Positions 1-8,192 of a DNA stretch of 64,000 bases are shown one piece after another; the stretch's first letter is position 1; the number at the start of each line of letters is the position of its first letter. Under the pieces are notes generated by a model. The model ran no database searches. It had not been told where the DNA came from and saw only the letters and a program-made list of their open reading frames with translations. Both the position numbers and the translations under genes were made by a program. Origin of the DNA: Propionispora sp. 2/2-37 (GTDB lineage: Bacteria; Bacillota; Negativicutes; Propionisporales; Propionisporaceae); NCBI RefSeq assembly GCF_001298735.1, contig NZ_CYSP01000001.1, forward strand, positions 62,001 through 126,000, written 5' to 3'.

Positions 1-1689
1 CCGCATAACGATGCAGTATTAGGCGAAATTTACGAAAGATTGTCACGGAAAAAACGTATTCAAGGTGTGTATTATACTCCCGGGAAAATTGTAGATTTCA
101 TTATAGCCCATACGCTAGAGCAGTTTGATGTTATTGAGAATCCGGATATCAGAATACTGGATCCGGCATGTGGATGCGGTTTTTTTTTATTAAAGGCTTA
201 CGATGTGCTATTTGAAAAGCTATCTCAAAACAGTGAGCTTCTTAATCAAAAGTTCCCTTTACGTGACTGGTCGCCAGAGGGCATTCACCGTCATATTTTA
301 CAAAATAATTTGTGGGGATCGGATATTGATGAACAGGCGATTGAAATTGCCTGTATTGGCTTACAGCTAAAGCAGGTGAAAACCAGGAATATTGTTAATC
401 ATCTTATTGTCTATGATAGCTTGCAGCGTCCGGAAGATGCTGAAAACTTGCCGTTAGCTGTCCGTCATTTTTGGGAGCAGCGCTATGAATGTGTGCTGGG
501 AAATCCGCCCTATTTATCTTTTGGCCTGCGTGGTGCAAAGCAAATGAGTGCGGATTACCGGGCTTATTTACGACAGGCTTATCCGGAATCAGCCGAATAT
601 AAGTTGAGTTATTATGTTTTATTTATGCAGCGAGGCATAGAACTGCTTTGCCCTAATGGGCGGCTGGGCTTTATTGTACCGGATAGCTTCTTGCTCGGAC
701 GGTATTATTCAAAAATCCGGAAATACATCATGGAACATACATTGATAGAAATTCTGGCACATATTTCGACTACGGTGTTTAAGACGGCCATAACCGGGTA
801 TGCCTGCATTTGTATACTCAAAGCGAACGACAATAAACAAAGGAGAGATAACCAGCTTATCAGTATCATGCAGGTAGATTCGTTGCGGCAATTGCCCGGT
901 GCCGAGGCAGTATGCCAGTATGAGCAGAATTACTTTTCTTCACTTCCATATCAGCGTTTTCGGGTTTTTTTTGATTTAGAGATAAAACAGATCGTTGACC
1001 ATTTGGATCGTACCGGCATTTTGTTAGGTAATTTTGTTTCAGGACATACAGGAATTCGATCCATTTCTTGCCAGTCCGATATAATATCATCAAGGTGCTG
1101 CGGCCCAACCTGGCAGCGTGGCTTGATTTCCGGTTCCCAGGTTTGGCGTTACGGCATCAAGTATGGAGGACACTGGATCAATATTGATAAACAAAAACTT
1201 TATCAAGGCGGTTGGCGTTCCGATATCATAAGCCGGTCCAAGCTGCTGGTCCGCCAAACCGGGTATATGCTGACCGCTTGTATTGATGGAAATGGTTATT
1301 ACCATTTGAACAATATTCACAGTTTTGTTGCCCGTAATCATTCTGTTCATTTGGAGTATTTGCTAATGCTGTTAAATTCACGCCTTATGTCTTTTTATTA
1401 TCATGCTGTCAGCATGGAATATGGAAGGGCAATGGCGCAGACCGATATAGAAACCTTGGAAAAACTTCCGATTATTGTAAATTCAGCTGTTGATCAAAGT
1501 GCTCCGGAATTGGTAAGAACAATGATGGCTTGTGTAGAGAAAAAAATAGCGGGAAAGGATAATGTTGATAATAAGATAAAGGCTTTAGATGACTATTTTA
1601 ACCAAGTGGTGTACAAGGTATATGGATTAAGTGAGCGGGAAATTGCTATAGTTGAGCAGTACGAAGAACAGCTGCTTGTCAAAAAATAA
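1..1689 (+). CDS. N-6 adenine DNA methyltransferase, 5' end outside window
   Basis: Transfers a methyl group from S-adenosylmethionine to adenine in DNA. The frame is open from base 1, and the residues ahead of the first possible start (TTG at 40) look like the usual 'LGEIYE' lead-in of this family, so the gene probably begins upstream and 562 codons are visible. SAM motif I DPACGCG lies near visible residue 54 and catalytic motif NPPY near 168. The C-terminal half resembles the TaqI/Eco57I-type target recognition domain. No restriction endonuclase is visible downstream, so it may be an orphan methylase or the modification part of a system lying upstream. Target site unknown. Confidence 0.9.
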   Translation, partial: PHNDAVLGEIYERLSRKKRIQGVYYTPGKIVDFIIAHTLEQFDVIENPDIRILDPACGCGFFLLKAYDVLFEKLSQNSELLNQKFPLRDWSPEGIHRHILQNNLWGSDIDEQAIEIACIGLQLKQVKTRNIVNHLIVYDSLQRPEDAENLPLAVRHFWEQRYECVLGNPPYLSFGLRGAKQMSADYRAYLRQAYPESAEYKLSYYVLFMQRGIELLCPNGRLGFIVPDSFLLGRYYSKIRKYIMEHTLIEILAHISTTVFKTAITGYACICILKANDNKQRRDNQLISIMQVDSLRQLPGAEAVCQYEQNYFSSLPYQRFRVFFDLEIKQIVDHLDRTGILLGNFVSGHTGIRSISCQSDIISSRCCGPTWQRGLISGSQVWRYGIKYGGHWINIDKQKLYQGGWRSDIISRSKLLVRQTGYMLTACIDGNGYYHLNNIHSFVARNHSVHLEYLLMLLNSRLMSFYYHAVSMEYGRAMAQTDIETLEKLPIIVNSAVDQSAPELVRTMMACVEKKIAGKDNVDNKIKALDDYFNQVVYKVYGLSEREIAIVEQYEEQLLVKK

Positions 1690-1720
1690 TATAAACAGGG
1701 AAAGATTTCCCTGTTTATAT
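1689..1720 (-). terminator. Perfect hairpin between convergent genes
   Basis: A 15-bp perfect stem (1689-1703 with 1706-1720) lies between the 3' ends of the methylase and the repeat protein. On the minus strand it is followed by a T-rich run (TATTTTTT), so it fits best as terminator of the minus-strand gene. It may also stop the methylase transcript. Confidence 0.75.
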
Positions 1721-1731
1721 TAGAATACTAC

Positions 1732-2142
1732 TTATTTTTTGTTGATATCGTACTGTGATGTGAGCACCTTGTTTGTTGCCTGCGACTGCCCGGACTGGCT
1801 GTTGGCACCGCTTTGGCTGGCGCTGCTGCTGCCATTGATATCATATTGTGACGTGAGTACATTGTTTGTTGCCTGCGACTGTCCGGACTGACTGCTGGCA
1901 CCGCTTTGGCTGGTGCTGCTGCCATTGATATCATATTGTGACGTGAGTGCATTGTTTGTTGCCTGCGACTGTCCGGACTGGCTGCTGGCACCGCTTTGGC
2001 TGGCGCTGCTGCCATTGATATCATATTGTGACGTGAGTACATTGTTTGTTGCCTGCGACTGTCCGGACTGGCTGCTGGCACCGCTTTGGCTGGCGCTGTT
2101 CATTGATCCGCTAGTTTGCTGATTTATTTTTGTTTTGTCCAT
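1732..2142 (-). CDS. Four-repeat Gln/Ser/Asn-rich protein, possible spore-core protein
   Basis: 136 residues: a 15-residue leader, then four nearly identical 30-residue repeats (one has an extra Ser), each ending in a LTSQYDIN segment. Composition is extreme: mainly Ser, Gln, Gly, Asn and Ala, with no Cys, Trp, Phe, Pro, His, Arg or Glu. The start ATG has a strong ribosome site (AAGGAGGG). Gamma-type small acid-soluble spore proteins of Bacillus are also tandem-repeat, Gln/Asn/Ser-rich proteins without bulky hydrophobics, and a sigma-G-like promoter lies upstream. I infer a spore-core storage protein. However, the Bacillus gamma-SASP repeat and the GPR protease site (EFASE) are not recognisable, so this is a functional guess and not a family assignment. 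Confidence 0.8.
   Translation of the reverse strand: MDKTKINQQTSGSMNSASQSGASSQSGQSQATNNVLTSQYDINGSSASQSGASSQSGQSQATNNALTSQYDINGSSTSQSGASSQSGQSQATNNVLTSQYDINGSSSASQSGANSQSGQSQATNKVLTSQYDINKK
1735..2097 (-). repeat. Four tandem 90-bp coding repeats
   Basis: Copies at 2008-2097, 1918-2007, 1825-1917 (93 bp) and 1735-1824 on the minus strand encode the 30-residue repeats. DNA identity between copies is very high, which suggests recent duplication or gene conversion. Copy number could vary between strains. Confidence 0.95.
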
Positions 2143-2179
2143 TAAAGAGCCCTCCTTCGTCTTTTTTTGAATCCACTAT

Positions 2180-2209
2180 TAGTATCATAAATTAATTTTA
2201 ATCTCATGC
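2180..2209 (-). promoter_or_regulatory. Sigma-G-like promoter for the repeat protein
   Basis: On the minus strand GCATG (2205-2209) is followed after 18 bases by GATACTA (2180-2186). The forespore sigma-G consensus is about GMATR, 17-18 bases, CATNHTA, so only the first base of the -10 deviates. Transcription would start about 30 bases before the ATG. Sigma-F recognises overlapping sequences. Confidence 0.5.
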
Positions 2210-2314
2210 GCGGTAGTTTTTTCATATCCTTTGTTAAATATAACCATATAAATATAGTGGAATATTACTCTAATACATACCGGCAGATATTCAGGGAGAA
2301 GAGAGGTTCACTTT

Positions 2315-3169
2315 ATGAAAAAAATAATTGTTAATGCCGATGATTTTGGTTTACATGAAGCTATAAATAGTGCCATTATCGAAGGTCATCTGTCAGGGTG
2401 TGTATCCAGTGCGTCCATTATGCCGAACGGCAAGGCGTTTTTGCATGCAGCTCATTTATGCAGTCAAAACCGCTTGCTGGGAGTAGGCGTGCATTTGACG
2501 CTGGTCGGACTGGAGCCGCTCAGCGAGCCGGAGAAGGTAAGTTCTTTAGTAGATGATCAAGGGCTGTTTTATAAAAGCTATATTCATTTTTTGCTAAGAT
2601 ATGTGCAGGGGAAAATACGGCAGGAGGAGATTAAGCGGGAAATGGCCTTACAGATTGAGCAGGTGATTGCTGCCGGTATACCGGTTACTCATCTTGACAG
2701 TCATCAGCATTTGCATATTATTCCCGGAATTTTTGAGGTTGTCGTTGAACTGGCAAAATGTTATCATATTGGTGCTGTGCGGATACCAGATGAATCTTAC
2801 TTTTTTACAGGGGGATATCCTTTCAGCCTGTCACGCATACTAGGTCGTACAGGATTAACCTATTTGTCGCGTATGGCCAGAAGAAAAATCGTAAAACACG
2901 GACTGGTGGCACCGGATCATTTTTTTGGCATGTTGTCAGGTGGGCACATGAGTGAGAATTATTTATTACAGGTTGTTGAGCAATTGCCGGAAGGAGTTTC
3001 GGAAATTATGATGCATCCGGGGAAAACAAATGAACTTTTGGAGTATGAATATGGCTGGGGCTATGGCTGGGAAGACGAATTCACTGCAGTGGTAAGCAAG
3101 AAAGTCCGGAGTGTTTTAAAGAAAAGGGATATTGGACTGACTTCTTTTGGAGAGTTGAGACATGCTTAA
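2315..3169 (+). CDS. YdjC/ChbG/HpnK-family carbohydrate deacetylase
   Basis: 284 residues, full length for the YdjC/ChbG family of metal-dependent deacetylases, which remove N-acetyl groups from sugars such as chitooligosaccharides or lipid-linked glycans. Visible family motifs are NADDFG at residues 7-12 (metal-binding Asp), HLTL near residue 60 and LDSHQHLH around 127-134. The HPGK sequence near the C-terminus is also typical. The stop overlaps the start of the next gene by 8 bases, so the two are translationally coupled. With the flippase-like, epimerase and glycosyltransferase genes that follow, a role in trimming a lipid-linked surface sugar is likely. The exact substrate is unknown. Confidence 0.88.
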   Translation: MKKIIVNADDFGLHEAINSAIIEGHLSGCVSSASIMPNGKAFLHAAHLCSQNRLLGVGVHLTLVGLEPLSEPEKVSSLVDDQGLFYKSYIHFLLRYVQGKIRQEEIKREMALQIEQVIAAGIPVTHLDSHQHLHIIPGIFEVVVELAKCYHIGAVRIPDESYFFTGGYPFSLSRILGRTGLTYLSRMARRKIVKHGLVAPDHFFGMLSGGHMSENYLLQVVEQLPEGVSEIMMHPGKTNELLEYEYGWGYGWEDEFTAVVSKKVRSVLKKRDIGLTSFGELRHA

Positions 3170-4145
3170 ATTATATAAGCGTTTGTTTTTTGTTATTTTG
3201 CTGATCGGTATTATCTCCGGGGCGGTCATCTACTACACTGTGGATATCAATACATTTCGGCACCTAAGTTCTTTTCGCATCTGGTCGTTGGCAGCCGTTT
3301 TGTTTTTTTTAAGCGTGGGTTTGTATTTTGATGGTACACGGCTCATGCATCTGGTTCGTATCTCCGGGGAAAATATCTCACTGATGGAAGCCGTTCAAGT
3401 CGTATTTGGCAATTATTTTTTGGCGGCCTTAACGCCAGGAGCTGCCGGAGGAGCGCTTGCGCAGGTCTTGTTTTTAAGACGTGCCGGAGTTCCCACCGGT
3501 AAAGCTACGGTTTTGGTCGTGGTGCGCACCATTTTATCCATTCTGTTTTTGCTGCTTTGCATGCCGGTTGTATTTTATTATGATCCTGGGGTGATGCCTT
3601 GGATTTCAGAGGATCTACTGTCGGTAATTTCCAGTGCTGTGATTATCAGTATCTTGGCAACGATATGGCTTTTGCGTAAAAACACGTTAGCGTATTTTTT
3701 AGTGGCTTTTACTAAAAGACTCCATTATACTCGCAGACGACGCGTTTTTTCTATATATCGTGATGTACGGGGGGCTATACTGATGCTTTCGTCGGCACCA
3801 CTTAGTATGCTCCGTGTTTTTATTGAATCAGCAATCAGTTTACTATCGCTTTATAGTGTTGTCCCTACCTTGTTCATGGGCATAGGGGCGGAAGTGAACT
3901 GGCTACATGTCCTGGGACGCATGATTTTTCTTAATATCTTATTATATTTTGCACCAACTCCCGGGGGATCAGGCATTGCCGAAGGTGGATTTGTTGTCCT
4001 GTTCAATGAGTTTGTCCCTTCCGGAACGGTTGGAATTGTAGCTGTCGTATGGCGCATGGTGGCGGAATATATTCCTTTTGTTATTGGACTTTACTTTACT
4101 GTTAAGGTGTTCGGCAGAGCGTTTCTTGCAAGTCAGATTAAATAA
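3162..4145 (+). CDS. Flippase-like integral membrane protein (UPF0104/LPG synthase TM family)
   Basis: 327 residues, almost entirely hydrophobic, with about eight predicted membrane helices and the N-terminal basic/hydrophobic start typical of the family. The 'AALTPGAAGG' segment near residue 90 and 'APTPGGSGIAEGG' near residue 265 are the two conserved glycine-rich motifs of the lysylphosphatidylglycerol synthetase transmembrane/YbhN family. Members without the soluble transferase domain, like this one, are thought to move lipids or lipid-linked sugars across the membrane. It overlaps the deacetylase gene and is followed closely by the epimerase, so it belongs to the same operon. Confidence 0.85.
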   Translation: MLKLYKRLFFVILLIGIISGAVIYYTVDINTFRHLSSFRIWSLAAVLFFLSVGLYFDGTRLMHLVRISGENISLMEAVQVVFGNYFLAALTPGAAGGALAQVLFLRRAGVPTGKATVLVVVRTILSILFLLLCMPVVFYYDPGVMPWISEDLLSVISSAVIISILATIWLLRKNTLAYFLVAFTKRLHYTRRRRVFSIYRDVRGAILMLSSAPLSMLRVFIESAISLLSLYSVVPTLFMGIGAEVNWLHVLGRMIFLNILLYFAPTPGGSGIAEGGFVVLFNEFVPSGTVGIVAVVWRMVAEYIPFVIGLYFTVKVFGRAFLASQIK

Positions 4146-4189
4146 TGGTAATGGGGGCTGCTAGGGTAATGAAGGGGGACGGGATAAGG

Positions 4190-5104
4190 ATGAAGGTCTT
4201 GGTAACGGGTGGTGCCGGATTTATCGGTTCTCATATAGTGAAACGGCTGCTGCAAAAACAATGTGAAGTTGTCGTAATTGATGATTTGTCTACCGGTTCT
4301 TTGCGAAACCTTACTCAGAAACAAATTTGTATACAGATGGACATCCGCAGTGAAAAAGTCCTGGAGTTGTGTAGAACAGAACGATTTGATGCGGTTATTC
4401 ATTTAGCGGCGCAGACAATGGTGCCGGCCTCCATAAAAAAGCCGGTATATGATTGTGAGGTAAATATAGCAGGAACATTAAATATCTTAGAGGCCGCACG
4501 CCAGACCGGGGTTAAAAGGGTCATTTTTTCATCAACTGCAGCCGTTTATGGAAATGTTTCAGCTATTCCCGTCAAAGAACATGCCTTGCTTCAGCCTACT
4601 TCATTTTATGGATTAAGTAAACTAACGGCTGAAAGATATTTGCAGATCTATTCCCAGCTTTACGGTATAGAGCATGTCATATTGCGCTATGCCAATGTGT
4701 ATGGTGAACGGCAGGGCGACTTTGGTGAAGGCGGTGTGATTAGCATATTTTTACGTAAGATTTATCATAATATGCCGGTTATTATTTTTGGTGATGGAGG
4801 ACAAACACGCGATTTTGTCTATGCCGGTGATGTTGCCGAGGCCAATTACCTGGCCTTACAGTCCGAACATGTAAATACTGTGTACAATATTGGTACGCAG
4901 ACGGAAACCAGTGTAAATGCATTGCTGGATATTTTGGAAACAATTTCTCAAAAACCTGTTGAAAGAGAGTATAATAAGATTCGTGCCGGTGATATCTACC
5001 GTTCTTCGCTTTGTAGTGAAGCTGCTGCAGCCGGATTGTACTGGAAGGCGCAAACCACACTGGAGGATGGCTTGATAAAAACATATGCGGCATTAAATTT
5101 CTAG
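4190..5104 (+). CDS. NAD-dependent nucleotide-sugar epimerase/dehydratase
   Basis: 304 residues of the extended short-chain dehydrogenase family, close to UDP-glucose 4-epimerases. The Rossmann motif GGAGFIG is at residues 7-13 and the catalytic pair YxxxK at about Tyr140/Lys144, with SSTAAVYG as the Ser/Thr-containing strand before it. The start at 4190 is chosen because the GGAGFIG motif then sits at the normal distance from the N-terminus and a GGGGGAC ribosome site lies upstream; an in-frame ATG at 4145 would add 15 non-conserved residues. Probably makes the sugar nucleotide used by this surface-glycan operon. The exact substrate cannot be read from sequence. Confidence 0.9.
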   Translation: MKVLVTGGAGFIGSHIVKRLLQKQCEVVVIDDLSTGSLRNLTQKQICIQMDIRSEKVLELCRTERFDAVIHLAAQTMVPASIKKPVYDCEVNIAGTLNILEAARQTGVKRVIFSSTAAVYGNVSAIPVKEHALLQPTSFYGLSKLTAERYLQIYSQLYGIEHVILRYANVYGERQGDFGEGGVISIFLRKIYHNMPVIIFGDGGQTRDFVYAGDVAEANYLALQSEHVNTVYNIGTQTETSVNALLDILETISQKPVEREYNKIRAGDIYRSSLCSEAAAAGLYWKAQTTLEDGLIKTYAALNF

Positions 5105-5122
5105 TTTAGAAGGTGAACATAA

Positions 5123-6643
5123 TTGCGAGCCGGAACGGGTTTGTGCGTAATTATTATTAGTGCATTTATTATTTTTTTAAATCTAGGCACTCTTCCCTTG
5201 TTAGATCCCGATGAACCCGTGTATGCTGAGACCCCGAAAGAAATGCTGCAGTACAACGAATTTCTTTCGCCTCGAATATATGGCGAATATTGGTATGATA
5301 AACCTCCTCTGTATTATTGGCTGGTGGCAGGAACTTTTAATTTGCTGGGGATTCATGAGTTAGCCGCCAGGCTGCCTTCGGCTGTAATGGCCGTTGCGTG
5401 TGTGGCAATGGTTTATGCTGTAAACCGGCGGCGTTTTGGCGAACTTGCCGGTATTTTCGGTGCTTTGATTTTGACCACCAGTCTGGAATTTTTTTACTTA
5501 GGAAAAGCGGCAGTTACCGATATGACACTTACATTATGTCTTACGGTGTCATTAGTGTCGTATATGGAAAAACGGTATTATCTTATTTATCTGTTTGCCG
5601 CTTTAGCCACCTTGACAAAAGGGCCGGTCGGCCTTTTATTTCCTGTAGCCATTATTTTTCTTCATATGTTCATTACCCGTAACTTTTCAGAAATAAAGCA
5701 TATGCATATATGGACAGGAAGTTTATTGTATTGCGGTATTGCTGTTCCCTGGTACTGGTTTATGTACGTCATGCATGGTCCCGTTTTCATTGATACTTTC
5801 TTAGGTTTTCACAATATTATGCGATTTACTTCCCCTGAACATCCGGAAGGAATTTTATGGTATTATTATCTTCCGGTCCTGATTGTCGGGTTTTTTCCGT
5901 GGATTTCTGTGCTGCCGCAAGCGGTATTGGCAGCATGTAAGGCTAACCGGCGGGAGCCTCGAACATTATCATTTTTATTGACATGGGCTGTTTTTATTTT
6001 TGCTTTTTTTTCCATCTCTCAGACCAAATTGGTGTCTTATATTTTGCCGATGTTTCCTCCCGTAGCCATGATCGTCGGTTGGTATGTAGCTCGTATTGCC
6101 TGTGCTTATCGTCAAAGAGGCTGGCTTGTTTCACTGTTGTTGTATTCAATTCTTTTGCTTGTGGCTATATGGATGGGAACGGAGAGCGTACCGGTAGCAG
6201 AGAGCAGTGTCATGCTGTTGTCAGGTTGTTTAACGGCTATGGTCATTCCGGCAATGTATTTTATCTGGCGCCGGCAGATCCATTGCGCAGTTGTTGTACA
6301 ATTATCCGGCATGGCAATTTTACTGATTTTGCTGATGCATAGTATCATTCCTCAGATAGCACCTGTTTTTTCATCCAAAGAAATTGCCGGAGATTTTGCA
6401 AGCTATTATGACGGAGTGTCACCCGTTTATATTATCAAGATTTTACGTCCGGGTTTTGCTTTTTATTCCGGGGTTAATGGAATAGAATTGGATAAAAACG
6501 ATCTGGAAAGAAATATTGCCGAAAGTGCGGGAGCCTATTTTGTCGTCAGGCAAATGGACTATCAGAAACTAACCACGTCCGGGAGGCAAAAAATAAAAGT
6601 GCTTGCAGCGAAGGGGGACCGGATGTTATTGTTTAAACCGTAA
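5123..6643 (+). CDS. ArnT/PMT-like family 39 glycosyltransferase
   Basis: 506-residue polytopic membrane protein using a TTG start with ribosome site AGAAGGTG. The first extracytoplasmic loop carries the acidic pair of this fold (Asp30-Glu31 in LDPDEP), and GEYWYDKPPLYYW is the typical ArnT-like motif after it. Enzymes of this type take a sugar from a polyprenyl-phosphate carrier and attach it to lipid A or another acceptor on the outer face of the inner membrane. Together with the deacetylase, flippase-like protein and epimerase upstream it forms a plausible pathway for modifying lipopolysaccharide or another surface polymer. Acceptor and sugar are unknown. Confidence 0.85.
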   Translation: MRAGTGLCVIIISAFIIFLNLGTLPLLDPDEPVYAETPKEMLQYNEFLSPRIYGEYWYDKPPLYYWLVAGTFNLLGIHELAARLPSAVMAVACVAMVYAVNRRRFGELAGIFGALILTTSLEFFYLGKAAVTDMTLTLCLTVSLVSYMEKRYYLIYLFAALATLTKGPVGLLFPVAIIFLHMFITRNFSEIKHMHIWTGSLLYCGIAVPWYWFMYVMHGPVFIDTFLGFHNIMRFTSPEHPEGILWYYYLPVLIVGFFPWISVLPQAVLAACKANRREPRTLSFLLTWAVFIFAFFSISQTKLVSYILPMFPPVAMIVGWYVARIACAYRQRGWLVSLLLYSILLLVAIWMGTESVPVAESSVMLLSGCLTAMVIPAMYFIWRRQIHCAVVVQLSGMAILLILLMHSIIPQIAPVFSSKEIAGDFASYYDGVSPVYIIKILRPGFAFYSGVNGIELDKNDLERNIAESAGAYFVVRQMDYQKLTTSGRQKIKVLAAKGDRMLLFKP

Positions 6644-6677
6644 TTTTAGTGTTATTTCACTTTCAGCAGGTCCGGCT

Positions 6678-6714
6678 ATTTGTGAATATTTACTATCGAT
6701 TTGTGAATATTTAC
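6678..6714. promoter_or_regulatory. Two 16-bp direct repeats upstream of korDABC
   Basis: ATTTGTGAATATTTAC occurs at 6678-6693 and again, identically, at 6699-6714, so the period is 21 bp or two helical turns. The second copy extends into a near-palindrome (TTTGT...ACAAA). This looks like a tandem operator for a dimeric regulator. It resembles, but does not match, the 18-bp Rex redox operator. The rest of the 217-bp gap (6644-6860) shows an AT-rich region with a TATAAT at 6803-6808 and no gene. Confidence 0.45.
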
Positions 6715-6860
6715 AAATGTTGGACTTTTTCTGTTTTACGATAAATGCAGTAATACTAAGGTAATTTACTTGTGGGTATAGAATAATCGTTATGTTATGT
6801 TGTATAATGATAAACAGTGAATATTTGTTTTTTAATTTTGGGAGTTAGGGGAGGTATTGC

Positions 6861-7058
6861 GTGATGGCGGTAACTGTTAACCGGCAGTTTTGTAAAGGTT
6901 GCAGTATTTGTATAGTTTTTTGTCCGAAGCAGGTTCTGGAACTTGATGAGGTTGGAAAAGTATATGTAAAGGCGGCAGAGAAATGCATTTCCTGCGGATT
7001 GTGTGAGCTTCGATGTCCTGATTTTGCGATATATGTTAACGGAAAGGGGGGCAATTAA
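6861..7058 (+). CDS. korD: 2-oxoacid:ferredoxin oxidoreductase, ferredoxin-like delta subunit
   Basis: 65-residue protein with two [4Fe-4S] cluster motifs (CKGCSICIVFCP and CISCGLCELRCP). It carries electrons from the thiamine-diphosphate centre of the oxidoreductase to free ferredoxin. GTG at 6861 or the ATG immediately after it at 6864 could be the start; a GGGGAGG ribosome site precedes both. Its stop overlaps the ATG of the alpha subunit by one base. The delta-alpha-beta-gamma gene order is common in anaerobes. Confidence 0.92.
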   Translation: MMAVTVNRQFCKGCSICIVFCPKQVLELDEVGKVYVKAAEKCISCGLCELRCPDFAIYVNGKGGN

Positions 7059-8191
7059 TGAGCAGGGCGCGTTTAATGCAGGGAAACCAAGCTTGTGCTG
7101 AAGGTGCTATTGCCGCCGGTATAAGTTTTTTTGCGGGCTATCCGATTACACCCAGTACGGAAATTGCGGAAATTTTGGCCGAACAACTTCCCTTAATTGG
7201 TGGGAAATTTATTCAAATGGAAGATGAAATTGCCAGTATGGGAGCCGTTTGCGGCGCTGCATTAACCGGGGCAAAAGCTATTACGGCTACCAGTGGCCCG
7301 GGTTTTTCACTGAAACAGGAATTGATCGGTTATGCTGCCATGGCGGAGATTCCGGTCGTTGTTGTTAATGTGCAGCGTTCCGGTCCCAGCACGGGTTTGC
7401 CGACTGCGCCTTCGCAGGGGGATGTTATGCAAGCCCGCTGGGGAAGCCATGGTGACCGGGGCGTGATTGCCTTGTCGCCGGGTTCGGTACGAGAGGCTTT
7501 TGAGATTACGGTTAAAGCCGTTAATTTTGCGGAACGCTTCAGGGTTCCTGTAATTTTGCTGTTGGATGAAGTTATCGGCCATTTGCGGGAACGGGTTGAA
7601 CTGCCGGAGGTATATGAATTGGAAATTATTAATCGTAAACAACCGGAAGTTACACCGGATGATTATCAGGCTTATCTGCCCGGTGAAGACGGTGTACCGG
7701 CGCTGGCACCTTTTGGAACCGGTTACTATTATCATGTCACTGGTCTGGTACATAATTATTCCGGACAGCCATCCCAGTCGCCGTCTGTTGCCGATGAACT
7801 GATTCGACGGCTGCATAGTAAGATAGAGCGGGCTCAGGACGAAATTACGCTCTATAGCGAACTGTTTATGGAGGATGCCGAGATTGTTGTTATAGCTTAT
7901 GGCGGAACTGCACGTGCAGCTGTTGCTGCGGTGAAAGCTGCCAGAAAACAGGGAATAAAAGCCGGATTGTTAAAGTTAATCACAATCTGGCCATTCCCTG
8001 GGATATTGGTACAACGGGTGGCTCAACGGACAAAGAAGATGATTGTGCCGGAAATGAACTATGGGCAATTGGTGGGTGAGATAGAGCGTTATGTTATGAA
8101 AGAGAAAGTACTATCACTAACTAAAGTGGATGGAACTTTCTTTAGCCCGGATGATATCTTGCAGCCTATTGTTGCAGCAGGAGGGAGATAG
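7058..8191 (+). CDS. korA: 2-oxoglutarate (or 2-oxoisovalerate):ferredoxin oxidoreductase, alpha subunit
   Basis: 377 residues. The N-terminal pyrimidine-binding domain shows GYPITPSTEI (residues about 27-36) and QMEDEIASMGAVCGAALTG-type contacts to the cofactor; the C-terminal part is the transketolase-C-like domain. It oxidatively decarboxylates a 2-oxoacid with CoA to acyl-CoA, CO2 and reduced ferredoxin, or runs in reverse to fix CO2. Sequence is KorA-like, but separation from 2-oxoisovalerate enzymes (VorA) is not certain by eye. Confidence 0.9.
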   Translation: MSRARLMQGNQACAEGAIAAGISFFAGYPITPSTEIAEILAEQLPLIGGKFIQMEDEIASMGAVCGAALTGAKAITATSGPGFSLKQELIGYAAMAEIPVVVVNVQRSGPSTGLPTAPSQGDVMQARWGSHGDRGVIALSPGSVREAFEITVKAVNFAERFRVPVILLLDEVIGHLRERVELPEVYELEIINRKQPEVTPDDYQAYLPGEDGVPALAPFGTGYYYHVTGLVHNYSGQPSQSPSVADELIRRLHSKIERAQDEITLYSELFMEDAEIVVIAYGGTARAAVAAVKAARKQGIKAGLLKLITIWPFPGILVQRVAQRTKKMIVPEMNYGQLVGEIERYVMKEKVLSLTKVDGTFFSPDDILQPIVAAGGR

Positions 8192-8192
8192 T

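Noticed and set aside
1735-2097. CRISPR-like regular repeats
   Set aside because: The whole 90-bp unit is repeated with no unique spacers and it is an in-frame part of a protein with ribosome site and stop.
1728-2122. Other long open frames across the repeat region on both strands
   Set aside because: They come from the repeat's base composition; they lack ribosome sites, whereas the minus-strand frame ending at 1732 has one.
6678-6714. Rex redox-repressor operator
   Set aside because: The near-palindrome is 16 rather than 18 bases and the half-sites differ from the TTGTGAA consensus spacing; kept only as an unassigned operator.
7307-7816. 169-codon minus-strand frame inside korA
   Set aside because: Lies fully antisense to a well-conserved gene, no ribosome site and no family resemblance.
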